The notes under the pieces: model-generated
What the model saw: the letters and a program-made list of their open reading frames with translations, nothing else
What the model was told of the DNA's origin: nothing
Databases searched by the model: none
Shown here: positions 43,956 to 53,745 of the stretch, piece after piece
How positions within the stretch are numbered: position 1 is the first letter of the stretch
Layout: each line of letters begins with the position of its first letter
Source: Gammaproteobacteria bacterium
Lineage (GTDB): Bacteria; Pseudomonadota; Gammaproteobacteria; Pseudomonadales; Porticoccaceae
Direction: 5' to 3'
Length of the DNA stretch: 64,000 nucleotides
Assembly: GCA_016708925.1 (NCBI GenBank)
Contig: JADJET010000001.1
Location: 62,001 to 126,000 of the forward strand
Position numbers and translations under genes: made by a program

Positions 43956-46394
43956 TCAGTGCCGGCTCAAACTCGCGGGACTGCCGGCGACGTTGCCGTC
44001 CTCCGCGCCGCTCGTATCGGACTGGCCGGCCATGTATTCCTCATCCGACAGCGGCTTCGGCATCCGCTCGAGGGCAATCTGCAATACCTCGTGTATCCAT
44101 TTTACCGGGCGAATGTCGAGATCAGCCTTGATATTCTCGGGAATTTCCTTGAGATCACGTTCGTTTTCCCGGGGAATGATGACTGTCCGGATGCCACCAC
44201 GGTGGGCAGCCAGCAGTTTTTCCTTGAGGCCACCGATTTTCAGCACCTGACCCCGCAGGGTTATTTCACCCGTCATGGCCACGTCGGCCCGAACCGGTAT
44301 CCCGGTCAACACGGATATAAAAGCTGTACACATTCCCACGCCGGCGCTCGGACCATCCTTGGGTGTCGCGCCTTCCGGAACGTGGATGTGAAGATCATTG
44401 CGTTGGTTGAAATCCCGCCGGATTCCGAGCAGCTGCGACTGGGTCCGGACGACGGTCAACGCCGCCTGGATGGACTCCTGCATCACGTCGCCGAGCGAGC
44501 CGGTCTTGATCACGTTGCCTTTGCCGTAGGTCGCCGAGGCCTCGATGGTGAGAAGTTCGCCACCCGCCGAGGTCCAGGCCAGCCCAGTGACCTGACCGAT
44601 CTGGTTTTCTTCCTCGGCACGCCCGTAGTCGAATTTGCGAACGCCGAGCAAGTCCTCCAGTTTGGCGCCGTCGACCTTGTAAGCCGCCGTGCTTTCGCCA
44701 CGAACATGTTGCGTAACCACCTTCCGGCATATTTTCGCAATTTCCCGCTCTAGCCCGCGAACGCCAGCTTCGCGCGTGTAGTAGCGAACGATGTCACGCG
44801 TTGCTGCCTCGTCGAGTTCCAGCTCCCCGGACTTCAGTCCGTTGGCCTTGCGCTGCTTCGGCAACAGATAGCGTTCCGCTATCTTGAGCTTTTCATCCTC
44901 GGTATAGCCCGGGATGCGAATCACTTCCATACGGTCGAGCAGTGGCGCCGGAATGTTCAGAGAGTTCGAGGTGCAGATGAACATCACCTCGGAGAGGTCA
45001 TAATCGACCTCCAGGTAGTGATCATTGAAGGTGTTGTTTTGTTCGGGATCGAGCACCTCAAGCAGGGCCGAAGCCGGATCGCCACGATGATCCATGCCGA
45101 TCTTGTCAACTTCATCAAACAGGAAGAGCGGATTCTTCACGCCTGCCTTGGCCAGCTTCTGAACCAACTTGCCAGGCAGCGAGCCGATGTAAGTACGCCT
45201 ATGCCCACGGATCTCGGCTTCGTCGCGAATTCCCCCCAGCGACATGCGGACGAATTTTCTGCCGGTCGCTCGCGCGATGGATTCGCCGAGCGAGGTTTTT
45301 CCCACCCCGGGCGGACCCACCAGACAGAGCACCGGCCCCTTCAGCTTTTTGACCCGCTTTTGCACCGCCAGAAATTCGAGAATGCGCTCCTTGACCTCAT
45401 CCAGACCGTAGTGGTCCTCATTAAGGATACGTTCGGCGCGGGCCAGATCGTGCTTGATTTTGGAGCGCTGCTGCCAGGGGACGTTAACCATCCAGTCGAC
45501 ATAGCTACGCAGGACCGAAGCCTCCGCCGACATGGGTGACATCATCTTCAGCTTGTTCAGTTCGGCGCGCGCTTTTTCCAGGGCCGCCTTGGGCATGCCG
45601 GCGTCGGCTACGCGTTTCTCCAGGTGCTGGATTTCGTTGGGGCTGTCTTCGTTTTCCCCCAGCTCGCGCTGGATGGCCTTCATCTGCTCGTTGAGGTAGT
45701 ACTCGCGCTGGCTCTTTTCCATCTGCTTCTTGACACGACCCCTAACCCGCTGATCTACCTGCAAAACATCCAGCTCGGACTCGATCAGTTTGCGCAGAAA
45801 ATCGACGCGCTCGCGGATCTCGAAGATCTCGAGAATCTGCTGCTTTTGCGCCAGCGACAGCACCATATGCGTGGCCATGGTATCGACCAGACGTCCCGCA
45901 TCTTCGATACCCGCCACCATGGTGACCACCTCGGCGGGAACTTTTTTACTGAGGCTGACGTATTGCTCGAACTCTGCATTCAGAGCCCGCACGAGGGCGT
46001 CCGCCCCCGTCCCCGAAAATTCTCCGCCGCCAGAAATCTCGTCGTACTCGGCGACCGGGAAGGCGTCCGATTGAAGAACACGTCGGATCGCCACCCGCTG
46101 ATTGCCTTCGACCAGGACTTTGACGGTGCCGTCAGGCAGCTTGAGCATCTGCAACACGGTTGCCAAAGAACCCACCCGGTACAGATCGTCCTCGCCCGGG
46201 TCGTCGATGCCGGCGTCCTTCTGGGCTACCAGCAGGATCTGCTTGTGCGTTGACATCACGGCATCGAGCGCAAGAATGGATTTCGCTCGTCCGACAAACA
46301 GTGGAATGACCATTTGCGGGTACACGACGACATCCCGCAACGGCAACATCGGTAACTGTTTCGAAGTCGCTTCCGGGATAGTTTCCTGACTCAT
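43956..46394 (-). CDS. lon: ATP-dependent Lon protease
   Basis: 812 residues: N-terminal substrate-binding domain (LPMLPLRDVVVYPQMVIPLF), coiled middle, AAA+ domain with Walker A LVGPPGVGKTSLGE and Walker B FLFDEVDKIG, and C-terminal Ser-Lys protease domain (EGATPKDGPSAGVGM with the catalytic Ser; the Lys in the GGLKEKLLAAHRGG region). It degrades misfolded and regulatory proteins. The ATG at 46394 gives the MSQETIPE start. A heat-shock-like promoter is possible at 46436-46463. Confidence 0.98.
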   Translation of the reverse strand: MSQETIPEATSKQLPMLPLRDVVVYPQMVIPLFVGRAKSILALDAVMSTHKQILLVAQKDAGIDDPGEDDLYRVGSLATVLQMLKLPDGTVKVLVEGNQRVAIRRVLQSDAFPVAEYDEISGGGEFSGTGADALVRALNAEFEQYVSLSKKVPAEVVTMVAGIEDAGRLVDTMATHMVLSLAQKQQILEIFEIRERVDFLRKLIESELDVLQVDQRVRGRVKKQMEKSQREYYLNEQMKAIQRELGENEDSPNEIQHLEKRVADAGMPKAALEKARAELNKLKMMSPMSAEASVLRSYVDWMVNVPWQQRSKIKHDLARAERILNEDHYGLDEVKERILEFLAVQKRVKKLKGPVLCLVGPPGVGKTSLGESIARATGRKFVRMSLGGIRDEAEIRGHRRTYIGSLPGKLVQKLAKAGVKNPLFLFDEVDKIGMDHRGDPASALLEVLDPEQNNTFNDHYLEVDYDLSEVMFICTSNSLNIPAPLLDRMEVIRIPGYTEDEKLKIAERYLLPKQRKANGLKSGELELDEAATRDIVRYYTREAGVRGLEREIAKICRKVVTQHVRGESTAAYKVDGAKLEDLLGVRKFDYGRAEEENQIGQVTGLAWTSAGGELLTIEASATYGKGNVIKTGSLGDVMQESIQAALTVVRTQSQLLGIRRDFNQRNDLHIHVPEGATPKDGPSAGVGMCTAFISVLTGIPVRADVAMTGEITLRGQVLKIGGLKEKLLAAHRGGIRTVIIPRENERDLKEIPENIKADLDIRPVKWIHEVLQIALERMPKPLSDEEYMAGQSDTSGAEDGNVAGSPASLSRH

Positions 46395-46435
46395 GAAGAA
46401 CCTCTGCAAGGGCTCGATGAAAATTGACAGGTTCT

Positions 46436-46463
46436 ATGTGGGGCCACCCCGGGAAATCGCAAG
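46436..46463 (-). promoter_or_regulatory. Possible sigma-32 (heat-shock) promoter of lon
   Basis: Minus strand: CTTGCG (46458-46463), 14-base spacer, CCCCACAT (46436-46443), compared with the heat-shock pattern CTTGAA and CCCCATNT. Only four of six -35 bases match. Lon is commonly under sigma-32. Confidence 0.4.
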
Positions 46464-46582
46464 CGGACACAAGCACCGGAGATAGCGAAATCGCGCTCGC
46501 GGCATGCGCAGTCATCTCCCGCGGCCATAAGCGTCCGGCGATCCACCTCCGACAGCTCAAACAACCTCGCAGCGGCGCCAAC

Positions 46583-46605
46583 AAAAAGGGGCCTCTGAAG
46601 CCCCT
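46583..46605 (-). terminator. Rho-independent terminator after clpX
   Basis: Minus-strand stem AGGGGC/GCCCCT with a short loop, followed by T5; about 25 bases past the clpX stop. Confidence 0.8.
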
Positions 46606-46630
46606 CATTCGCCCACCCGCGGGAACGATG

Positions 46631-47917
46631 TCAACCCTCGTCGCTTGCTACCCGAGGCGCTTCGTTTCCTTCATAGACCACCAACGGGTCGGACTCACCA
46701 CGAATCACGGCGGCATCGATGACCACTTTCTGGACATTTTTGACCGAGGGCAAGTCGTACATCGTGTCGAGCAGGACGTTTTCGAGAATCGATCTGAGGC
46801 CACGCGCCCCGGTTTTTCGCTCGAGCGCACGCTCTGCAATTTCGTCGAGCGCATCGCGCCGAATATCCAGTGCCACACCCTCCATATCGAAAAGCAGGTC
46901 GTATTGCTTGACCAGTGAATTTTTTGGCTCGGTCAGGATGTTGATGAGCGCTTCCTTGTCGAGTTCTTCGAGGGTTGCCAGCACGGGAAGACGCCCGACG
47001 AACTCCGGGATCAAGCCATAACGCACCAGGTCGTCTGGCTGTACCGTGGCCAGCGTCTCACCGATATTGCGCTTCTCATCCTGTCCACGCACCGTGGCAT
47101 TGAAACCTATGCCACCCTTTTCGGAGCGCTGCTGAATGATTTTTTCCAGCCCGGAAAACGCACCGCCGCATATGAAGAGAATGTTTGACGTATTGACCTG
47201 GAGAAATTCCTGCTGCGGATGCTTGCGCCCACCCTGTGGCGGCACCGATGCGACGGTTCCCTCGATGAGCTTGAGCAGCGCCTGCTGTACGCCCTCGCCA
47301 GAAACATCCCGGGTAATGGACGGGTTATCCGACTTGCGGGAAATTTTATCGATCTCGTCGATATACACGATCCCGCGCTGGGCCTTCTCGACATCGTAGT
47401 CGCATTTCTGCAGGAGCTTTTGAATGATGTTCTCGACGTCCTCGCCAACGTAGCCGGCTTCGGTAAGCGTCGTCGCATCGGCGATGGTAAAGGGCACGTT
47501 AAGCAACCGTGCCAGCGTTTCCGCCAGCAGGGTCTTGCCACTCCCCGTAGGCCCTATCAGGAGGATATTGCTTTTGCCCAGCTCGACATCACTGCGAACC
47601 TTGCGCCCGCTCAGGTCAAGCCGTTTGTAGTGATTGTAGACAGCCACCGAAAGGATTTTCTTGGCGCGCGGCTGCCCGATCACATACTGATCGAGTATCT
47701 CCTTGATAGCCTGCGGCGTGGGCAATCGATCTGGCGTGCGTCCGGTGGCATCATCCTGGATTTCTTCGGAAATGATGTCATTGCAGAGGTCGACGCATTC
47801 GTCGCAAATAAACACCGATGGACCGGCAATGAGCTTGCGGACATCATGCTGGCTCTTGCCGCAGAACGAGCAGTACAGCGGTTTGCCGCTGTCGCGATCT
47901 TCACCTTTCGCCGTCAC
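46631..47917 (-). CDS. clpX: ClpX, ATP-dependent unfoldase of ClpXP
   Basis: 428 residues: N-terminal C4 zinc-binding domain (YCSFCGKSQ, then FICDECVDLCNDI), AAA+ module with Walker A LLIGPTGSGKTLLAE and Walker B GIVYIDEIDKIS, the pore loop region (GYVGED), and sensor-2 GARGLRSILE. The IGF-type loop that docks on ClpP is present as GIGFNATV. GTG start at 47917 with GAGGAGG eight bases upstream. Follows clpP by 79 bases. Confidence 0.98.
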   Translation of the reverse strand: MTAKGEDRDSGKPLYCSFCGKSQHDVRKLIAGPSVFICDECVDLCNDIISEEIQDDATGRTPDRLPTPQAIKEILDQYVIGQPRAKKILSVAVYNHYKRLDLSGRKVRSDVELGKSNILLIGPTGSGKTLLAETLARLLNVPFTIADATTLTEAGYVGEDVENIIQKLLQKCDYDVEKAQRGIVYIDEIDKISRKSDNPSITRDVSGEGVQQALLKLIEGTVASVPPQGGRKHPQQEFLQVNTSNILFICGGAFSGLEKIIQQRSEKGGIGFNATVRGQDEKRNIGETLATVQPDDLVRYGLIPEFVGRLPVLATLEELDKEALINILTEPKNSLVKQYDLLFDMEGVALDIRRDALDEIAERALERKTGARGLRSILENVLLDTMYDLPSVKNVQKVVIDAAVIRGESDPLVVYEGNEAPRVASDEG

Positions 47918-47996
47918 CGGTGCCTCCTCGTCGCGCGCGCACTTGCTGTACTCATGGACGTTATCACCATTCCACCAGAGGGTAAAGCGAGCCTGT

Positions 47997-48623
47997 TTAG
48001 ACTCGCTTGCTCAGCACCTCGTCCACCAAGCCGTAGGCCTTCGCTTCGGTGGCACTCATGAACCTGTCACGCTCGGTATCCTGGGCGATGCGCTCAATGG
48101 GCTGGCCCGTATGGTAAGCAAGCAGTTCGTTGAGCCTCTCGCGGATCTTGAGGATTTCCTGCGCCTGAATGTGGATATCGGACGCCTGTCCCTGGGCTCC
48201 ACCGCTGGGCTGATGGATCATGCAGCGGGAGTTCGCCAGCGTAAAGAGCTTCCCCGGCGCGCCCGCTGCCAGCAGCACGGCGCCCATGCTGGCCGCCTGA
48301 CCGATGCACATGGTGCTCACATCCGGGCGCACAAATTGCATTGTGTCGTAGATCGACAGGCCGGCGGTGACTGAACCGCCCGGCGAATTGATGTAGAAGT
48401 GGATGTCCTTCTCCGGGTTTTCCGCTTCGAGAAACAGCAGTTGAGCCACCACCAGGTTCGCGCTGTAATCCTCGACCGGGCCGACCAGAAAAATAATCCG
48501 CTCCTTCAGCAGTCTTGAATAGATATCGAAGGAACGCTCGCCGCGCGCGGTCTGTTCGACCACCATCGGCACCAATCCACCAGCCCCGGTGGGCGGGGTG
48601 TGTTTGACCAGATCATCGCGCAT
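47997..48623 (-). CDS. clpP: ClpP, proteolytic subunit of ClpXP/ClpAP
   Basis: 208 residues. Catalytic Ser in CIGQAASMGAVLL, His in RCMIHQPSGGAQGQ and Asp in AQDTERDRFMS. The N-terminal part LVPMVVEQTARGERSFDIYSRLLK carries the short propeptide and axial loop. It forms a tetradecameric serine protease fed by ClpX. Lies between tig and clpX as usual. Confidence 0.98.
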   Translation of the reverse strand: MRDDLVKHTPPTGAGGLVPMVVEQTARGERSFDIYSRLLKERIIFLVGPVEDYSANLVVAQLLFLEAENPEKDIHFYINSPGGSVTAGLSIYDTMQFVRPDVSTMCIGQAASMGAVLLAAGAPGKLFTLANSRCMIHQPSGGAQGQASDIHIQAQEILKIRERLNELLAYHTGQPIERIAQDTERDRFMSATEAKAYGLVDEVLSKRV

Positions 48624-48691
48624 AGGTGTCTCGGCTGCTGGAATGGCTATGGCCGCATTGTAGCTTTGATCAGCGGCCGGGAGCGCAAGAG

Positions 48692-50017
48692 TTAATCCGC
48701 TTGTGCGTCGTCCGGAGCGGAATCGGGCTGAAGTGCCGCGGTATAGGACAGGGTTTCGTCGGTCACCTGTGCCTTGGCGAGGATATGATCGACCACTTGG
48801 TCTTCCATGACCGAACCCTGGACGCCGTTCAAGGCATCCTCATTGGACAGGTAATACCGCACCACTTCATCGGGATATTCGTAGCCGGCGGCAATCTCGG
48901 CGATACGTGCCCGCGTCCGTTCTTCGTCGAGGCGAATCTGGGCCGCCTTGATGAGTTCCGCAACGATGAGGCCAAGCTTGACCCGCCGCCTGGCCTGTTC
49001 GGTGAACAGTTCATCCGGAAGCATGGCCGCGTCGAACTGCGCACCACCGCCGAATTGGGCGACCATCTGCTGACGGACTATGCCGATCTCGTTGGCCACA
49101 AGCGCTTGTGGCAGCGCGACTTCATGGCGCTCCAGAAGCTCGTTGAGCACCCGGTTCTTAACTTTGCTCCGCAACGCCACGATGAGTTCGCGCTCCATGT
49201 TCTTGCGAACTTCGGCACGGAAGCGGTCCATGTCGCCATCATCGATACCGAATTGCTTCAGAAATTCGGCGTCGAGCGCGGGCAGCTTTTGCTCCCTGAC
49301 TGCGGTCACCCGGATTTCAAAGTCGACCTCGGCATTGCGTAACGATTCCTCGTTGTAGTCTTCGGGAAACCGGAGCGCAGCGGTCTTGGTCTCACCGGCA
49401 CGCATGCCGACCACGCTGTCTTCAAAACCCGGGATCATCCGTCCAGACCCCAGCACCAGCAAAGCGTCTTCCGCGCTGCCTCCGGGGAAAAGCTCGCCGT
49501 TGCGCCGGCCCTGATAAGCGACCGACACCTGATCGCCGGTTATGGCGGCACGCTCCACTACCTCCCAGGTTGCACGTTGTCGCCGCAGGCGCTCGATCAT
49601 CGCATCGAGATCGGCGTCGCTCACCTCGGCAACCGGACGCGTCACGGTAAAATCGGCCAACTCGGCCAGGGTTACCTGGGGATAAATCTCGAATATGGCA
49701 ATGTATTGCAGATCTTCTCCGGGCTGATCGCGGACTGGATCGATGCGCGGCGGTCCCGCCGGGCGCACGCCCTCGCGCGTCACCGCGTCGTAGAAGCTTC
49801 GGCTCATGGCTTCGCCGACCACCTCCTGACGGATGCTGGCGCCGAAGCGTTGTCGCACGACCCGCAGTGGCACCCGACCTTGTCGAAATCCGTTCAAACG
49901 TACGGTGCGGGCCGCCTTTTCCAGTCGTTCGCCCACCGCGCGATCGATTTCGGCCGCCGGAACTCCGATGGTCAAACGGCGTTCCAGCTCTGAAGTCGTC
50001 TCGAGGGAAACCTGCAT
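48692..50017 (-). CDS. tig: Trigger factor
   Basis: 441 residues: N-terminal ribosome-binding domain with the signature GFRQGRVPLRVVRQRFG near residue 45, FKBP-type PPIase domain (GDQVSVAYQGRRNGELFPGG, MIPGFEDSVVGMRAGE), and the long helical C-terminal chaperone arms. First chaperone to meet nascent chains. It starts 63 bases after the tRNA-Leu 3' end and may be read through from the tRNA promoter. Confidence 0.98.
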   Translation of the reverse strand: MQVSLETTSELERRLTIGVPAAEIDRAVGERLEKAARTVRLNGFRQGRVPLRVVRQRFGASIRQEVVGEAMSRSFYDAVTREGVRPAGPPRIDPVRDQPGEDLQYIAIFEIYPQVTLAELADFTVTRPVAEVSDADLDAMIERLRRQRATWEVVERAAITGDQVSVAYQGRRNGELFPGGSAEDALLVLGSGRMIPGFEDSVVGMRAGETKTAALRFPEDYNEESLRNAEVDFEIRVTAVREQKLPALDAEFLKQFGIDDGDMDRFRAEVRKNMERELIVALRSKVKNRVLNELLERHEVALPQALVANEIGIVRQQMVAQFGGGAQFDAAMLPDELFTEQARRRVKLGLIVAELIKAAQIRLDEERTRARIAEIAAGYEYPDEVVRYYLSNEDALNGVQGSVMEDQVVDHILAKAQVTDETLSYTAALQPDSAPDDAQAD

Positions 50018-50080
50018 GTATCTGTCCTCAGTCTTGAAATAGGCGTTGTCGCCGTCCTACATCTGTAGCCAGCAAGTATT

Positions 50081-50165
<85 letters not shown>

Positions 50166-50289
50166 CCGCATTGGGCTCCCCAGGGCCTCCGCCGCGAGGC
50201 AATCCGGCCGGCGAAAAAAGGGGGTGGATTCTCCCACACTGCCCCCGCCACCTCAACCAGAAGGACGCCCTGGCAAACCCGCCATGGCG

Positions 50290-51618
50290 CTACCTTGGTC
50301 GGGAAATCAGTACCACGGCTGTATCCGCACCGATATTGCGCAGCCTGCGTCCCGGGGCGCCGGGCGGAACCAGCACTGCGGATTCCGCACCCAGCGTCTT
50401 TCCATCGCACGCAACCAGTCCTGCGACAACCATTACCAGAAGGTGGGACCCGGTCGATTCTAGGGCTCCAGCAGCCGCGGCGCTCAGGACAAGCCGCTCT
50501 ACCTCGAAGTCGTCGAATCTCGCTATCCGTTCGTGCCGGACACCGGGCTCGGCGGCGAGCACCGGAAACGGTTCGACGGAGGGTGATTCCAACAGCATAT
50601 TGGCGGCCGCTTTGGCGGTATCCCAGTGTGCCTGGGTCAACACCTTTTGCGCGAACGAAAGAATGCGGCGCTCATATACCGGCGTCTGGAATTCAACCGT
50701 ACGTACTCCGTGTTGCAGCGCATGGGGCAACAGCGGCGGCACCCGCACCACATCGCCCACGCGCAGTGGCAGCAGGCGCGTAAACCGCTCCATGGCGGCC
50801 CGGGCACCCGTTTCCATTAACCGCAATTCGGGGACGAGCGCCGCGTGCCAGCGTCTCAGCGTGGCGGCCGGCACCGGGTCGTGGCTGCCCGTTCCTTCGG
50901 CGGTCCGCCATCGATCCTGAATCTCGTCAATCCGGCAGCGTATGTCCCGGTAGTTCTGAACGCTGGCCAGGTAGGCGGCGCGAAATGCCGCGTCGGATGC
51001 ATGCGCAGTCCGGAGTACTGGATCAAAGCCGAAACGAATCGCACCCTCACCGCCCGGCCAGCAGCAGGGATCGATCCGGGCCACCACATAGACTTCGTGC
51101 TTTGTCTCGTGGAGCTCGAAATAGAGGTCGCCATACACCGGGTCCGGGAGTGGGTCCAGCATCTTGAGCAGACTGAGTTTTCCCCTGGCGCCCAGCACCT
51201 CCTCCCGCGCAATGGACAATAACCAGGGCAGCGGCATCTGGCCGCCCTCCCCCGCGACGCCAGACTGTCCGCGCGCCTCGATTCCGGTATACCAGATCTC
51301 GCGTCCCCAGGGTTTCGGGATGACAACAGGCACCAGCACCAGCGGCCGATGTAATTCCAGCACCGGGACCTGGAAGTGGTGCGCGAACTGCCAGATATCA
51401 GCCCCATGATCCGCCCGCCGCAACCAGGTGTCGGCTGGACGATCGGTGGCGGCTATCCGTACCTCGCCCCCGGGCCCACGTTCAGCGGCCACGCAGAGCA
51501 CGACATCAGGCGCTCCCGGCAAGTACTCGGCGCGGTGGCGATGACGAAACAGCACCTGAGACCGCCCGCCAGCCGCGAGCGCGGTGGTGCAGGTGTGATG
51601 GTCGGGGAGAGCAATCAT
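50290..51618 (-). CDS. Mannose-6-phosphate isomerase-like cupin protein
   Basis: 442 residues. Patches typical of class I phosphomannose isomerases are visible: PKPWGREIWYTGIEARG near residue 100, FELHETKHEVYVVARID near 165, VGDVVRVPPLLPHALQHGV near 280 and EFQTPVYERRILSFAQKVLT. The first 90 residues show no known domain. Whether it isomerises mannose-6-phosphate is uncertain: the usual metal-binding QxH/E set is only partly recognisable. It is on the minus strand between tRNA-Leu and a lipoprotein gene, apparently inserted between the tRNAs that normally stand together. Confidence 0.6.
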   Translation of the reverse strand: MIALPDHHTCTTALAAGGRSQVLFRHRHRAEYLPGAPDVVLCVAAERGPGGEVRIAATDRPADTWLRRADHGADIWQFAHHFQVPVLELHRPLVLVPVVIPKPWGREIWYTGIEARGQSGVAGEGGQMPLPWLLSIAREEVLGARGKLSLLKMLDPLPDPVYGDLYFELHETKHEVYVVARIDPCCWPGGEGAIRFGFDPVLRTAHASDAAFRAAYLASVQNYRDIRCRIDEIQDRWRTAEGTGSHDPVPAATLRRWHAALVPELRLMETGARAAMERFTRLLPLRVGDVVRVPPLLPHALQHGVRTVEFQTPVYERRILSFAQKVLTQAHWDTAKAAANMLLESPSVEPFPVLAAEPGVRHERIARFDDFEVERLVLSAAAAGALESTGSHLLVMVVAGLVACDGKTLGAESAVLVPPGAPGRRLRNIGADTAVVLISRPR

Positions 51619-51807
51619 CGGGCGGGAGGTAGCGATCGAATGCGGGGCGTCGGTGCCAGTTTACCAGAGTGTACCCGGGCCGCCCCGACGCCCGGATCAG
51701 CTTGACCCGGATGACAGACGCGCATTAAATCTCCAAGCCGTTGGCAACAACCGCTGTTGCTGCTTGCAGTGAACTCCCTACATGGCCTTCCAGAAAGGAG
51801 CAATATA

Positions 51808-52146
51808 ATGAATCCAACAAAGATCCCGGTTACCGCGCTTGCCCTGTCGTTGGTGCTGGCCCTTTCGCTGTCCGCGTGCCAAAAGAAAGATTCCGAAGAT
51901 GCCGCCTCAACCGCGAAGCAAACCGCTTCCGATGCTGCCGCGACCGCCAAGCAGGCGGCAGCCGATGCTGCTGCCACTGCCAAGCAGGCAGCATCCGATG
52001 CTGCCGCGATCGCCAAGCAGACGGCATCCGAAACGGCTGAAAAAGTCATCGAAACGGGGGATGCTTTGAGCGACAAAGTCATCGAGCAGCCGGAACGGAT
52101 GCCGGAAACCACCCAGGACAATCAGGGCACCACCACCAAGGAGTGA
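51808..52146 (+). CDS. Small lipoprotein with 11-residue repeats
   Basis: 112 residues: lipoprotein signal with lipobox LSLSAC, then four repeats of the 11-residue pattern TAKQ-A-SDAAA encoded by four 33-base units at 51910-52041, then an acidic, Thr-rich tail. The repeats should form a long amphipathic alpha helix, as in hendecad proteins that coat membranes or span the periplasm (compare Lpp-like proteins). AAAGGAG is eight bases before the ATG at 51808. No family recognised; expression looks strong from the ribosome site. Confidence 0.7.
   Translation: MNPTKIPVTALALSLVLALSLSACQKKDSEDAASTAKQTASDAAATAKQAAADAAATAKQAASDAAAIAKQTASETAEKVIETGDALSDKVIEQPERMPETTQDNQGTTTKE
51910..52041 (+). repeat. 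Four tandem 33-base coding repeats
   Basis: Units begin ACCGCGAAGCA, ACCGCCAAGCA, ACTGCCAAGCA and ATCGCCAAGCA; the middle two are nearly identical. They encode the helical repeats of the lipoprotein and could expand or contract by slippage in multiples of 11 codons. Confidence 0.85.
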
Positions 52147-52528
52147 CCGCTCAAGTCGAGCCGTCAGGGAAGTTCTCTGGCGGCCCAAGCCCAAGTCCAA
52201 GCCGGAAACCGATCCGGATCCCACTGAATCAGCGGCGGGTCGCGCCGGTCCTGAACCCGGGCGCGTCCCGGAATCCATGACCAAAGGATTCAGCAACACC
52301 TCGACAGCCTCGCAATGAGCGAACGCAGCGCCCGACTCAGCCTGTGATGGCCGCTGGCAAAGCAGGGGCGAAGCAGTATCAGGACAATCCGCTCGGCACC
52401 TCGGGCTTCCCGGGTCACCGAGCACTGCGCCCGCATCCGGCGGGCGCTCTCGATTCAAGTTCCGAGCGGCGACCGCCGATGAGAAGGATGTTGGCCATCT
52501 GAGTCCTTCACCGCGGCGCTCTCAATCT
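52147..52528. other. 382-base region without a recognised gene
   Basis: Between the lipoprotein and the alcohol dehydrogenase. One plus-strand frame (about 52166-52318) reads as a Pro/Glu/Lys-rich stretch (WRPKPKSKPETDPDPTES) ending at a stop, but has no start codon or ribosome site. It may be a gene remnant. No hairpin terminator was seen for the converging genes. Confidence 0.4.
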
Positions 52529-53620
52529 TCAGTCGTAGACGATAACGCCCCGCGCGTTTTTCCCGGCCTCAAGGTCGGCAAAGGCCTGTACCGCTTCATC
52601 GATACTGTAGATGTGAGTCACCATGCGATCGAGATCGAGTTTGCCCTGTTTGTACAGCTCGAGATACTTGGGAAAATCGACCCGGAACTCGGCGCTGCCG
52701 TACATGGAGCCCTTGATGGTCTTGGCCATCAGCGGAAACATCAGCGCATTGAACTCCAGCTTCTGGCTCAGCTTGCCGACACCGACCACCGTCATGGTGC
52801 CGCCCCGGCGCGTTGCCTTCTGGGCCTGATCCACCACGGCGGGAATGCCGATAGCCTCGAAGCCGTAATCGACGCCGATGCCGCCGGTCAGCTCCATGAT
52901 GCGCTTGAGTGGATCGTTGGCACCGTTGATGGTGTCGGTCGCACCCAACTCCTTGGCGAGCGCGAGCTTTTCATCGGAGAGATCCACGGCAAAAATGCGC
53001 GCCGCACCGGCAATCCGCGCGCCCTGGATGATCGACAGGCCGACCCCGCCGGCGCCGAAGACCGCGACCGTGCTCCCCGGTTTTACCTGGGCGGTCTTCA
53101 GGGCAGCGCCCACGCCCGTGGTAACACCACAGCCGACCAGCGCCGCCGCCTTCAGGTCGATGTCGGCGTCGATCTTGACCAGGCACATGGCCGGCACCAC
53201 CGCGTATTCGGCCATGTTGCCGAGAAACTGCATGACGTTGATGTCCTTGCCATCCATGTGAACACGGGTGGTGCCGTCCATCATCTTGCCATCCGGGGTG
53301 CTGCGCAGGCACAGGTAGGGCTCGCTGCGCAGGCAGTGATAGCAATCGCCGCAGTTGGGCACGAAGGACAGGGTGACATGATCGCCCGGCTTCACGTTGG
53401 TCACGCCCGGCCCCAGCGCTTCCACGATGCCGGCGCCTTCGTGGCCCAGCACCATGGGAAACGGGACCGGAATGGTGCCGTTGATCACCGAGAGGTCGGA
53501 ATGGCAGATTCCGGTGGCTTTCATTTTCACCAGCACTTCGCCCGCCTTCGGTGGATCCAGCGTGACCTCTTCAACCGAGAACCGGTTCAGTTCGTGCGCG
53601 ACGACCGCTTTCATCTTCAT
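52529..53620 (-). CDS. Zinc-dependent alcohol dehydrogenase (class III-like MDR)
   Basis: 363 residues. Catalytic zinc ligands in GICHSD and LGHEGAGIVE; structural zinc Cys cluster in CGDCYHCLRSEPYLC; NAD motif VAVFGAGGVGLSIIQGA near residue 195. Subfamily resembles the DH enzymes acting on larger alcohols in actinobacteria and lipid-degrading bacteria (NDMA- or NAD-dependent), judged by GCGVTTGVGAALKTAQVKPG. The ATG at 53620 has GGGGGAG upstream. A second ATG two codons on is also possible. Likely part of alcohol/aldehyde oxidation with the ALDH at the left edge, but not adjacent. Confidence 0.92.
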   Translation of the reverse strand: MKMKAVVAHELNRFSVEEVTLDPPKAGEVLVKMKATGICHSDLSVINGTIPVPFPMVLGHEGAGIVEALGPGVTNVKPGDHVTLSFVPNCGDCYHCLRSEPYLCLRSTPDGKMMDGTTRVHMDGKDINVMQFLGNMAEYAVVPAMCLVKIDADIDLKAAALVGCGVTTGVGAALKTAQVKPGSTVAVFGAGGVGLSIIQGARIAGAARIFAVDLSDEKLALAKELGATDTINGANDPLKRIMELTGGIGVDYGFEAIGIPAVVDQAQKATRRGGTMTVVGVGKLSQKLEFNALMFPLMAKTIKGSMYGSAEFRVDFPKYLELYKQGKLDLDRMVTHIYSIDEAVQAFADLEAGKNARGVIVYD

Positions 53621-53745
53621 GGCAGTACTCCCCCCGTTAAAATGGCGGCGAGTGTACCATCGTTGAACACATCGCCAGAATGCTTCACAGCGCTGCTGCA
53701 CCGGTGCTCGGGCGCCGCTTTATTAGTTATCCGACTGGAGACACC

